A stretch of DNA of 64,000 nt. Source: an uncultured Neglectibacter sp. GTDB taxonomy: Bacteria; Bacillota; Clostridia; Oscillospirales; Acutalibacteraceae. The notes beneath the pieces are model-generated. The model was not told where the DNA came from, did no database searches, and saw nothing but the letters and a program-made list of their open reading frames with translations. The stretch covers positions 1 through 64,000 of the forward strand of contig CALFFN010000027.1 of the NCBI GenBank assembly GCA_937958185.1. Direction: 5' to 3'. The stretch's first letter is position 1. Each line of letters begins with the position of its first letter. The translations under genes were made by a program, and so were the position numbers. Shown here one piece after another: positions 14,873 through 22,610 of this stretch.

Positions 14873-15706
14873 ATGGCGGATATTTTTCTGGACGCGGTGC
14901 TCGATACGTTGAAAGCCCTGCCCTTCCTGTTCGGCGCTTATCTGCTCATCGAATTTTTGGAGCAGCGGGCAAATGAAAAATTTCTGGGCGTGCTGAAAGG
15001 GCCGCTGGGTCCTTTGGGCGGCGCGGTGCTGGGCTGTGTGCCCCAATGCGGCTTTTCCGTGGCGGCGGCGAACTTTTACGCCGGGCGGCTGATCTCCCCC
15101 GGCACCCTGCTGGCGGTATTTCTCGCTACCAGCGACGAAGCCATTCCCCTGCTGCTGTCCCAGCCCCGGGCGATTCCCGACCTGTTCCGGCTGCTGGGGG
15201 TAAAGCTTCTTGCCGCCGTCCTGTTCGGGCTGCTTGTCGACCTGGTGTGTAAGCGCGTCCTGAAGCTTGCCCCGGAGCGCCCTTTCCAGGACCTGTGCGG
15301 GGACTGCCACTGTGAAGAGGAGGGCATTTTCCGGGCGGCGCTGCACCACACCGGGGAAGTCGTGCTGTTCCTGTTTTTAGTCAGTTTAGCGCTGGGCTAT
15401 GCCATCTACTTTGTGGGGGAAGAAAACATTTCTCGATTCCTGCTTTCCGGCAGCATTTTCCAGCCCTTTCTGGCGGCGCTGATCGGTTTTATCCCTAACT
15501 GCGCCGCGTCCGTGATCCTCACTGAGCTGTTCCTTTCCGGCTCGCTGTCCTTCGGCTCCGCCGTCGCCGGGCTGTGCACCGGCGCGGGGCTGGGGCTTAT
15601 CGTGCTGTTCAAAGCCAACCGTCACCTCAGGGAAAACCTCATTCTGGCAGGCGTCCTCTACGCCGCCGCTGTTTTCACCGGGCTTGTGTGCAATCTGATT
15701 TTCTGA
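14873..15706 (+). CDS. ArsP_2-like putative heavy-metal/manganese exporter
   Basis: A 277-residue polytopic membrane protein with two halves, each holding a cysteine motif between hydrophobic segments: CVPQCGFSVAAANFYAGRLISPGTL in the first and FIPNCAASVILTELFLSGSLSFG in the second. This internal symmetry, and a Cys/His-rich loop (CGDCHCEEE) between the halves, match the putative 10TM exporter family (ArsP_2), sometimes labelled putative manganese transporter. Substrate is unproven. ATG 14873 follows AAAGGAG. It precedes the two-component genes by about 70 bases but appears separately transcribed. Confidence 0.75.
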   Translation: MADIFLDAVLDTLKALPFLFGAYLLIEFLEQRANEKFLGVLKGPLGPLGGAVLGCVPQCGFSVAAANFYAGRLISPGTLLAVFLATSDEAIPLLLSQPRAIPDLFRLLGVKLLAAVLFGLLVDLVCKRVLKLAPERPFQDLCGDCHCEEEGIFRAALHHTGEVVLFLFLVSLALGYAIYFVGEENISRFLLSGSIFQPFLAALIGFIPNCAASVILTELFLSGSLSFGSAVAGLCTGAGLGLIVLFKANRHLRENLILAGVLYAAAVFTGLVCNLIF

Positions 15707-15720
15707 AAGCTCATTTCCCG

Positions 15721-15752
15721 TTGAAAAAAAGTTGAAACATTTCTCCTATTCT
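15721..15752 (+). promoter_or_regulatory. Response-regulator-type promoter (TTGAAA direct repeats) of the two-component operon
   Basis: TTGAAA repeats at 15721-15726 and 15732-15737 have an 11-base period, one helical turn. TATTCT follows at 15747-15752 after nine bases. The same geometry recurs at 17846-17877 before the ABC transporter, which suggests that both are targets of the encoded OmpR-type regulator. Confidence 0.6.
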
Positions 15753-15777
15753 GAAAGCTGAGAAAGGAGTGCTGCCT

Positions 15778-16449
15778 GTGGCATACAAATTGCTGGTAGT
15801 AGACGATGAGCGGGACATTGCGGCTATGCTGCGGGACCTGTTCACCATGAAGGGGTACGACGTGATGACGGCGCTGAACGCCCGGGAAGCTTTAGCGCTG
15901 TGCGGGCAGTCTCCCGACCTGATCCTGCTGGACGTAAATATGCCGGATATGGACGGCTTCTCCCTGTGCCGGCAGATCCGGGATTTCGTCCCCTGCCCCA
16001 TTTTGTTCCTCACCGCAAGGATCGAGGACGCGGACAAGGTCATGGGCTTTGCCGCCGGGGGCGACGATTATATTTTGAAGCCCTTTTCCAGCGAGGAGCT
16101 GCTGGCAAGGGTGACCGCCCACCTGCGCCGGGAAGAACGGCACAGGGAAGAAAGCAATGTGAAATTCGCCGATGGGCTGGTCATCGACTACAGCCAGCGG
16201 CAGGTGTTCCAAAACGGGGAACCGCTGCGGCTGGCGAAAAAGGAATTTGACATCATCGAGCTTTTGTCCATGCACCCCACTCAGGTTTTTGACCGGGAGC
16301 ATATCTATGAATCTGTTTGGGGCTGGGACAGCGAGGGCGACAGCGCCGTGGTGGCGGAGCACATTCGGCGCATTCGGGCAAAGCTTTCCGCCGCCGGGTG
16401 CGGCAGCCGCATTGAAACGGTGTGGGGGGTAGGATATAGGTGGAACTAG
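15778..16449 (+). CDS. OmpR-family response regulator
   Basis: A 223-residue regulator. The receiver domain has the acidic pocket (DDE at 9-11), phospho-acceptor Asp52 in LILLDVNMPDMDG, and the conserved lysine in ILKPFS. The C-terminal winged helix covers about residues 125-223 (VWGWDSEGDSAVVAEHIRRIRAKL). The start is taken as GTG 15778, eight bases after AAGGAG; an earlier in-frame GTG overlaps that ribosome binding site. It is followed by its histidine kinase and an ABC transporter, the layout of peptide-antibiotic or envelope-stress detox modules. Confidence 0.9.
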   Translation: MAYKLLVVDDERDIAAMLRDLFTMKGYDVMTALNAREALALCGQSPDLILLDVNMPDMDGFSLCRQIRDFVPCPILFLTARIEDADKVMGFAAGGDDYILKPFSSEELLARVTAHLRREERHREESNVKFADGLVIDYSQRQVFQNGEPLRLAKKEFDIIELLSMHPTQVFDREHIYESVWGWDSEGDSAVVAEHIRRIRAKLSAAGCGSRIETVWGVGYRWN

Positions 16450-16510
16450 TTGTTAGATGTTAGTTGTTAGTTAATTAGATTCTGGACGCTGGACTCTGGA
16501 TACTGGACAA
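16447..16510. repeat. Two dispersed short-repeat families side by side
   Basis: The kinase leader starts with TTAGTTGTTAG-type repeats (family a, to about 16480) and continues with TCTGGATACTGGA-type repeats (family b, about 16482-16508). Family a recurs at 24287, 26876 and 40437; family b at 44545 and 50379. All sites are intergenic. Confidence 0.65.
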
Positions 16511-16528
16511 GGGCAGGGGCAAGGAGTA

Positions 16529-17839
16529 ATGAAAAAAGTTGAAAAGCAAAAGCAGAAAAAGGCGCGCTGGTGGAAGCGCATCTCCCTCCGGGGGGCGCTG
16601 GTTCTCACCACCCTTATTTGTCTCCTGGGCGGTCTCTGCGCCTGTCTGGTGGAAGTTTCTCTGTTGTCCGGGCTGAATACCGCCATTTACCAGAAATACG
16701 TGAGCGCCTATCTGCCAGACGAAGGCGAAGCCTATATTTATCGGGAAAACGGGCTTTATGTCCGGCTGGAAAAGGAACTCCCCCAATTTTATGAGGACCC
16801 GGAGACCGGGAAGCGGTTCTCCATGGAATTTACCTCCCCCAGCCAGTTTATCCCCCAGGGCTTTTCCCGGTTTTTCTGGGAGCACAACGGGCTGATCCAG
16901 CTGATCGCCATATTTCTCACCGCCGGGGTCTTCTTTTTCCTGGACGCCGCCTGGTTCTACCGCTGGAAGCTGAAGCAGCCGCTGGCGGTCCTGAATGAAG
17001 CGGCGGAAAAAATCGGCAAAAACGATCTGGATTTTCACATCGTCTCCCAAAGCTCCGACGAGCTGGGCAGGCTCTGCAGTTCCTTTGAATCCATGCGGTG
17101 CTCCCTGGAGGAGAACAACAGAGCCATGTGGCGGGCGATGGAGGAGCGCCGGCGATTAAACGCCGCCTTTGCCCACGACCTGCGCACGCCGCTGACCGTT
17201 TTGCAGGGCTACAGCGACTATCTGCTGGAGGGTCTGCCCACCGAAAAGGTTTCCCCGGAAAAGGCGGAGGAAACGGTCTCCACCATGAAGCGGAGCCTGA
17301 CCCGCCTGGAGCAGTATGTGGAGGGTATGAACTCCGTGCAGAAGCTGGAGGATATTGAGCTGGAACGGCAGGAAACCCGCTTTGACGAGCTTTGTACCCA
17401 GCTTGCGGACACCGCGAAGATCCTCCGGGGGCAGGAGGAGCTTATCTTTGAAAAAACCGGGCAGGGCAGGGTGTACGCCGATAAGGAAATCCTGTTCCGC
17501 GTGTTTGAAAACCTGATGTCCAATGCCGGGCGGTACGCGAAAGAGCTTGTGGGCGTCCATATCGCGCTTGACGCTTCCACGCTGTCCCTCACCGTGTGGG
17601 ACGACGGCAGCGGCTTTCCGCCGGAAGCGCTGAAAAAGGCGGCGGAGCCCTACTACCGGGGCGAATCCTCCAAAAATGCGCCGCTTTCCGGGTCTGCCGC
17701 GGCAGACCCGCATTTCGGGTTGGGGCTGTACATTTGCCGGGTGCTGTGTGAAAAGCACGGCGGCGCGCTGACCCTGCGCAACCGCCCGGAGGGCGGCGGG
17801 TCTGTGACCGCGTCTTTTGCCGTGACCGAAAAAACCTGA
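16529..17839 (+). CDS. HAMP-domain sensor histidine kinase
   Basis: A 436-residue membrane kinase. Transmembrane segments lie at about 22-46 and 122-145, with a short ~75-residue extracellular loop between. A HAMP linker follows (about 146-200), then the HisKA box FAHDLRTPLTVL with His216. The ATPase domain has the N box (FENLMSNAGRYAKE) and G boxes (DDGSGFPPEAL, GLGLYICRVL). It pairs with the upstream regulator. GGAG lies only two bases before the ATG, unusually tight, so translation may be weak. Its end abuts a hairpin that is also the promoter region of the ABC gene. Confidence 0.92.
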   Translation: MKKVEKQKQKKARWWKRISLRGALVLTTLICLLGGLCACLVEVSLLSGLNTAIYQKYVSAYLPDEGEAYIYRENGLYVRLEKELPQFYEDPETGKRFSMEFTSPSQFIPQGFSRFFWEHNGLIQLIAIFLTAGVFFFLDAAWFYRWKLKQPLAVLNEAAEKIGKNDLDFHIVSQSSDELGRLCSSFESMRCSLEENNRAMWRAMEERRRLNAAFAHDLRTPLTVLQGYSDYLLEGLPTEKVSPEKAEETVSTMKRSLTRLEQYVEGMNSVQKLEDIELERQETRFDELCTQLADTAKILRGQEELIFEKTGQGRVYADKEILFRVFENLMSNAGRYAKELVGVHIALDASTLSLTVWDDGSGFPPEALKKAAEPYYRGESSKNAPLSGSAAADPHFGLGLYICRVLCEKHGGALTLRNRPEGGGSVTASFAVTEKT

Positions 17840-17845
17840 ACGCAG

Positions 17846-17877
17846 TTGAAAAATTTTTGAAACACTTCCTGTATGCT
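17846..17877 (+). promoter_or_regulatory. Response-regulator-type promoter of the ABC transporter
   Basis: TTGAAA at 17846-17851 and 17857-17862 (11-base period) and TATGCT at 17872-17877 after nine bases. Spacing is identical to 15721-15752. A start near 17884 would exclude the left arm of the hairpin at 17862-17903. Confidence 0.6.
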
Positions 17878-17909
17878 GAGGACATCTCAGTAGAAGGAAG
17901 TGTTTTTTT
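17862..17909 (+). terminator. Hairpin combining terminator, -10 region and ribosome binding site
   Basis: ACACTTCC (17862-17869) pairs with GGAAGTGT (17896-17903), with an inner CTGAG/CTCAG stem, then T7 up to the ATG at 17910. On transcripts coming from the kinase gene it is a terminator that buries the GGAAG ribosome binding site. Transcripts begun at the local promoter lack the left arm. Confidence 0.65.
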
Positions 17910-18638
17910 ATGAACGATGAAATCGTCATTTCCCATCTCTGCCAGAGCTACGGAAAAAAGGAAGCTCTGCGGGACGTGAGCTTCACCATACCCGCCGGAA
18001 TGTTCGGGCTGCTGGGGCGAAACGGCGCGGGGAAAACCACCCTGATGAAGACCCTCTGCACCCTGCTGACCCCAAAAAGCGGGGAGATCACCCTGCGGGG
18101 CGTGCCGGTCCGGGAAACGGCAAGGGTACGGGGCATGGTGGGCTACCTGCCCCAGGAATTTTCCCTGTACCCGTCCATGACCGTGCGGGAGGGGCTGGAC
18201 TACCTGGGGGTGCTGTCCGGCATGGAAAAGGACCTGCGCCGCAGGAGGATCGGCGAATTGCTGGAGCAGGTCAACCTGACCGAACAGGCGGGCAAAAAAG
18301 TAAAGGCGCTCTCCGGCGGTATGAAACGGCGGCTGGGCATCGCCCAGGCGCTGCTCCACGACCCCCGGATCATCATTGCGGACGAACCCACCGCCGGGCT
18401 GGACCCGGAGGAGCGGGTTCGCTTCCGGGAGCTGTTCTGCCGGCTTGCCGAGGAAAAAACCGTGCTGCTCTCCACCCATATCGTGGGGGATATCGAGGAA
18501 GCCTGTGAAAACCTGGCGATTCTGGACGAGGGGCGGCTGCGCTATGCGGGCACGGTAAAGGCGCTTTTGGAAACCACCGGGGAAGAAAACATGGAACGGG
18601 CGTATATCGCCTGTATCCACAGCGGAAGGGAGGACTGA
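17910..18638 (+). CDS. ABC transporter ATP-binding protein
   Basis: A 242-residue nucleotide-binding subunit. Walker A is GRNGAGKTT (36-44), the signature is LSGGMKRRLGIAQAL, and Walker B is IIIADEPTAGLD, followed by the switch histidine in LSTHIVGD. This fits the drug/bacteriocin-exporter type (CcmA-like). Two membrane genes follow immediately, so it probably energises that permease pair. The ribosome binding site AAGGAAG lies in the right arm of the upstream hairpin. It is likely controlled by the preceding two-component system. Confidence 0.93.
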   Translation: MNDEIVISHLCQSYGKKEALRDVSFTIPAGMFGLLGRNGAGKTTLMKTLCTLLTPKSGEITLRGVPVRETARVRGMVGYLPQEFSLYPSMTVREGLDYLGVLSGMEKDLRRRRIGELLEQVNLTEQAGKKVKALSGGMKRRLGIAQALLHDPRIIIADEPTAGLDPEERVRFRELFCRLAEEKTVLLSTHIVGDIEEACENLAILDEGRLRYAGTVKALLETTGEENMERAYIACIHSGRED

Positions 18639-18640
18639 CC

Positions 18641-19921
18641 GTGTTCTGGAAGGAGCTGAAAAAGGGAGCGCTTTCCATTCCCTTCCTGCTGCTGTTTTTC
18701 ACCATGCTGATCGTCTATCAGAGCCAGCTGAGCGGGTATCTGGACGAGGGAAGGAAGATCACAGAACCCCAGCCGGGGCTGGAAAGCTACGGTATCGTGC
18801 ACACGGAAGACCCGGCGCTTGTCATGCCCGGGGCGCTGAACAGCCTGGGCTCGGAATTTGCAGACAACCGCTACGTCACCTACCCCTGGGGCTTTCTCCG
18901 CAACGTAAGACTGGGGGAAGCGGAGCAGGAAAAGATGGCGGAGCTGCTTTCCCAGCTTTCCGGGAAGCCGAAGGAGGAGATCATCGCCGCCGCGAACCGG
19001 GGGGAACTGGGGGGCGAGGTCACAGTCACCATGGGGCCGGACGGCAGCGCCTTCGCGGAGCCGCATAGTTCCGATCAGGGCATTTCCCCGGCGAAAGGGC
19101 TTTCCTATGAAAAATTCCGGGAGCTGATGAACCAGGCGGACGCCCTGCTGGGCGGGGGAAGCGATTATCAGGAGGAAAACCTCTCCGCCTTTGCCTACCG
19201 GGGAAAAACCTATAAGGAAGCAAAAAAAGAATATGAGGACGCCCGGGACATCGACCGCTTTACCGGCGCCCACGCCCGGCTTTTCTCCGATTACATGACC
19301 ATTTTCTGCGCCTTTCTGCCCGCGTTCCTCATGGTATCAGAAGCCCTGCGGGACCGCCGGGCAAGGATACAGGATTTAATTTGGACAAGAAAAATCTCCT
19401 CCCTGCGGCTCACCCTGACAAGATACGGAGCGGCGGCGCTGCTTTCCATCAGCCCTGTGCTGCTGCTGGCGGGAGTGGACACGGTCCGCAGCGCCCTGCT
19501 GTACGCCGGGGAGCAGATCGACCTTTTGGCGTACCCCGCCTATGTGCTGGGCTGGATCCTGCCCACCGTGCTGTTTTCCTGCGGGCTGGGGCTTTTCTTC
19601 ACCGAGCTGACCGACACGCCCATCGGTCTCGCCGCCGTGCTCGCTTTCTGGTTCCTGGACCTGAACCGGGGAATGCGGCAGATAAACGGCGGGTATGAGA
19701 ACCTCACGCTCATGCCCCGGCACAACAGCCTGATGGGGGCTGCCACCCTGCAAAGCAATTTTGAAGCCCTGCTGGCAAACAGGCTGTTCTATACGGCGGC
19801 AGCGCTGGTTCTGGTCGGCGTCTCCGCTTTGATTTTGGAACAAAAACGGAAAGGAGGGTGGAAGGGCTATGACGCGCTCAAGGAGCTTTTTGCCCATCGC
19901 AGGGGTCTGCCTGAAAAATAA
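18641..19921 (+). CDS. ABC transporter permease (large subunit)
   Basis: A 426-residue membrane protein with GTG start at 18641 after GGGAGG, two bases beyond the ATPase stop. One N-terminal transmembrane segment precedes a ~180-residue extracytoplasmic domain, and several hydrophobic segments fill the C-terminal half. This is the topology of ABC-2 type exporters with a large external loop. No substrate can be assigned. The last 53 bases overlap the next gene. Confidence 0.8.
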   Translation: MFWKELKKGALSIPFLLLFFTMLIVYQSQLSGYLDEGRKITEPQPGLESYGIVHTEDPALVMPGALNSLGSEFADNRYVTYPWGFLRNVRLGEAEQEKMAELLSQLSGKPKEEIIAAANRGELGGEVTVTMGPDGSAFAEPHSSDQGISPAKGLSYEKFRELMNQADALLGGGSDYQEENLSAFAYRGKTYKEAKKEYEDARDIDRFTGAHARLFSDYMTIFCAFLPAFLMVSEALRDRRARIQDLIWTRKISSLRLTLTRYGAAALLSISPVLLLAGVDTVRSALLYAGEQIDLLAYPAYVLGWILPTVLFSCGLGLFFTELTDTPIGLAAVLAFWFLDLNRGMRQINGGYENLTLMPRHNSLMGAATLQSNFEALLANRLFYTAAALVLVGVSALILEQKRKGGWKGYDALKELFAHRRGLPEK

Positions 19922-20519
19922 CCTGCCGCCCCATCTGCTGCTCTGCCTGGGGCTGCTTCTGGGGGCATTTTTCCTGATGCAGCCCGCCTATTGGGAAGCG
20001 GATACCTCGAATAGCTTCTTCCTGATCTTCCTCCCCCTCACCGGGCTGCTCCTGCTGACCCCCCTGTTCCTGCCGGAGCAGGCGGAGGAGGTGCTGGACG
20101 TGATCCGGGTGCGCAGCACGCCTTTGGGAATCATTTACGGGATCCGGGCGGTCTGCTCCATCGTTTTCCTGCTGGCGCTGCCTGCCGGGGCGCTTCTCGC
20201 CCTCCGCCTGCTGCACTGTGAAACAGACCCCGGGCTGTGGGCGGCGGCGGTCTCCTCCTCCCTGTTCCTGGGTGGGCTGGGGGCGCTCTGCTACAGCCTG
20301 TGGGAAAACCTGCCTGCCGCCTATCTGGTGCCTGTGCTGTACTTTGTTCTCTGCGCCTTTACGGGGCAGAAGCGAATGGAGGACTGGGGACTGGGCGCGT
20401 TCTACCCCTTTCCCGGCGGCGAGGGCGCTGCCCCCGGTTTTCTCCCCGTCCTGTTTTTCGGCGGGCTCGTTCTACTGATTGCCGCCATTTTCCAGCGGTG
20501 CAGGAAGTGGGCGGGCTAA
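19869..20519 (+). CDS. ABC-2-like membrane protein (small permease subunit)
   Basis: A 216-residue protein with six hydrophobic segments and little else recognisable. Its ATG at 19869 follows GGAGGGTGG and overlaps the upstream permease by 53 bases in another frame, indicating coupled translation. It probably completes the exporter as a second transmembrane subunit. Family assignment rests on topology and position. Confidence 0.7.
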   Translation: MTRSRSFLPIAGVCLKNNLPPHLLLCLGLLLGAFFLMQPAYWEADTSNSFFLIFLPLTGLLLLTPLFLPEQAEEVLDVIRVRSTPLGIIYGIRAVCSIVFLLALPAGALLALRLLHCETDPGLWAAAVSSSLFLGGLGALCYSLWENLPAAYLVPVLYFVLCAFTGQKRMEDWGLGAFYPFPGGEGAAPGFLPVLFFGGLVLLIAAIFQRCRKWAG

Positions 20520-20555
20520 GCGCTTCCTCCTTTCCGGCGATTGGAAGCACACGCA

Positions 20556-20592
20556 AAAACTCCCTGTCTCTTTTTGAGAGACAGGGAGTTTT
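20556..20592. terminator. Strong bidirectional terminator
   Basis: A perfect 16-bp stem AAAACTCCCTGTCTCT/AGAGACAGGGAGTTTT with a five-base loop separates the ABC operon from convergent ispE. Confidence 0.95.
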
Positions 20593-20606
20593 GTTTTCCA
20601 TTTTAT

Positions 20607-21455
20607 TTACCTGCCCTTGCATGGTCTGGCAAGAAATAATTCCCCGTGGTTTTCCAGCAGGTGCATACAATTTTTCGCGCCGGATTCCTTCTCAAAAATC
20701 CCGTACACCGCCGAGCCGCTGCCGGTCATCATGGCGCCCAGCGCCCCGGCGGAGAGCATGATCCGCTCCACCTTTTTCACCTGCATCAGCTTGATGGCGT
20801 CGTCAAAGCGGTTGGAAAGGCTTTTGCCGATCAGCCGCAGGTCCCCCGCTTCCAGCGCCTTTACCATGCGCTGGGTGGACTGTGTCCTGGACGGGGGAGC
20901 CTGGTCCAGCAGGGCGTAGGCGCGGGGGGTGCTGATCCCTGCCGGGGGCTTGCAGATGACGAAAAAGCAGTCCGGCATGGGAAATATGGGCGCCACCTTC
21001 TCCCCCGTCCCCGTACAGCGGCAGGTGCCGCCGTGGACGCAAAAGGGCACGTCCGCCCCCACCTGCGCGCCCAGCTCCATCAGCTCCGGCAGGGTGAGCT
21101 TTGCTTCCAGCATTTCATTCAGCCCCCGGAGCACGGCTGCGGCGTCGGCGCTGCCGCCCCCCATGCCGGCGCGGCTGGGAAGCCGCTTGTGCAGGGAAAT
21201 TTCCACCCCGGTATTTTGCAGGCCGCAGTGCTTCAGGAAAAGCTCCGCCGCCCGGTACGCCGTGTTTTTCGTGTCGGTGGGCAGATATTTTTTATTGCTT
21301 TGCAAAAATATGCCCGCTTCCCTGCGGGGCAGAAGCTCCACCTCGTCCCACAGGGACACGCTCTGCATGACCGTGTCCAGCAGGTGATAGCCGTCCTCCC
21401 GCTTCCCGGTCACGTCCAAGGTCAAATTGATTTTTCCGTATGCCCTGAGCTTCAT
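20607..21455 (-). CDS. ispE: 4-diphosphocytidyl-2-C-methyl-D-erythritol kinase
   Basis: A 282-residue GHMP kinase that phosphorylates CDP-methylerythritol in the MEP isoprenoid pathway. It starts MKLRAYGKINLTLDV with the catalytic lysine region. The ATP-binding glycine loop is LPSRAGMGGGSADAAA, and the C-terminal GHMP motif is MMTGSGSAVYGIF. Length is normal for IspE. The ribosome binding site is GGCAGGA. It is the last gene of a minus-strand run that begins near 24.3 kb; a 21-base gap separates it from the DUF362/ferredoxin gene. Confidence 0.95.
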   Translation of the reverse strand: MKLRAYGKINLTLDVTGKREDGYHLLDTVMQSVSLWDEVELLPRREAGIFLQSNKKYLPTDTKNTAYRAAELFLKHCGLQNTGVEISLHKRLPSRAGMGGGSADAAAVLRGLNEMLEAKLTLPELMELGAQVGADVPFCVHGGTCRCTGTGEKVAPIFPMPDCFFVICKPPAGISTPRAYALLDQAPPSRTQSTQRMVKALEAGDLRLIGKSLSNRFDDAIKLMQVKKVERIMLSAGALGAMMTGSGSAVYGIFEKESGAKNCMHLLENHGELFLARPCKGR

Positions 21456-21476
21456 AACGTCCTGCCTTTCTCGCCT

Positions 21477-22610
21477 CTACAGCCGGAACGCCCCGAAACG
21501 GCGCACATCGATGACGTGCTGGGGGCACATTTCATGGCAGCAGAAGCAGTGAATGCAGTTTTTATAGTCGATCTCCGCTTTCCTGTTTTTCACGGTGATG
21601 GTGTGCTGGGGGCAGCTTTCCGCGCATTTCCCGCAGCCCACGCAGTTCTTTTTGTCGATGCGGGGATAGGGAGTGGTCAGCTTTTTGGCAGCCGGGCGCA
21701 GGAAGCGGGGCAGCCTGTCGATAAAATCCGTGCTGGACGCCCTGGCCTTTTTGAAATCCGCCCGCCGCAGAGAAGCGGGGTCGTCCCCCAAAAGCTCCAC
21801 CTCCGACAGCGACGCCGGGGAAAGCCCTCTCTCCTTTCCATAGCGGAGCATGAGAACGCTGTCCGCTTCTATCCCGATCAGGCTCGTAGCGCACAGGTCG
21901 GCGGCGTAAGGGTTCTTCGCGGCAATGACGGCTCCCAGCTCCCGGCGGCTCCCCCCGGTGGGTCCGTCCCCCTCCATTGCCCAGATACCGTCCAGCAGGG
22001 AAAGGTCGGGGCGGAGAAAGGCGCACAGGTCCGTGAGCATTTGGGAAAATTCCTCTTTCTGGGGGAACCGGCAGTGCAGCTCCGGCTTTTGCAGACCGGG
22101 CACCACGCCGAACAGGTTCTTTACCGCCCCGGAAAAGCCCACCATGGAGTGGGTCTTCAGCTTTGCCAGGTTGATGAGATAGTCCGCTTCCAGAAAGGGA
22201 GCGACAATTTCCAGCCGTCGGCAGACAACGCCCTCCGGCAGTGTTACGGGTCTGCTCTCGCAGCCGGTATACAGGGAAAAGCCCATGGCTTCCGCCATAT
22301 CCGCATAGCCGCAGGCTTTGAAATGCGATTTCATAATTCCCGGGGTGTAGGGACCGCCGGGGCTTTCGGCAAGGAGCACCTCTGCCCCCGCCTTTTTCAC
22401 GCAGCTCCCCACCGCCGCCGCAAAGGCAGGGTGAGTGATCGCCGCGTCCTCCGGCTTCCCGCGCATGACAAGGTTGGGCTTCAGCACCACGGTCATGCCG
22501 GGCTTCAGCTCGTCGTAAACGTGCAGCGACCTGAAAATTTTGTCCACCAGCGGCTCCAAGTCCTCCGCCCGGTAGGTATTGCACCGGGCAAGATATACCC
22601 GCTCGCTCAT
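21477..22610 (-). CDS. DUF362 protein with C-terminal 2[4Fe-4S] ferredoxin domain
   Basis: A 377-residue protein. Residues 1-~290 are a DUF362 domain (VVLKPNLVMRG, ESPGGPYTPG, LAKLKTHSMVGFSGAVKNLFG). The C-terminus holds two CxxCxxCxxxC clusters (CVGCGKCAESC and CIHCFCCHEMC), so it binds two [4Fe-4S] clusters. An electron-transfer or metallocluster role is likely but uncharacterised. The start at 22610 overlaps the aminotransferase stop (ATGA). The frame is open further upstream only within the aminotransferase gene. Confidence 0.88.
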   Translation of the reverse strand: MSERVYLARCNTYRAEDLEPLVDKIFRSLHVYDELKPGMTVVLKPNLVMRGKPEDAAITHPAFAAAVGSCVKKAGAEVLLAESPGGPYTPGIMKSHFKACGYADMAEAMGFSLYTGCESRPVTLPEGVVCRRLEIVAPFLEADYLINLAKLKTHSMVGFSGAVKNLFGVVPGLQKPELHCRFPQKEEFSQMLTDLCAFLRPDLSLLDGIWAMEGDGPTGGSRRELGAVIAAKNPYAADLCATSLIGIEADSVLMLRYGKERGLSPASLSEVELLGDDPASLRRADFKKARASSTDFIDRLPRFLRPAAKKLTTPYPRIDKKNCVGCGKCAESCPQHTITVKNRKAEIDYKNCIHCFCCHEMCPQHVIDVRRFGAFRL

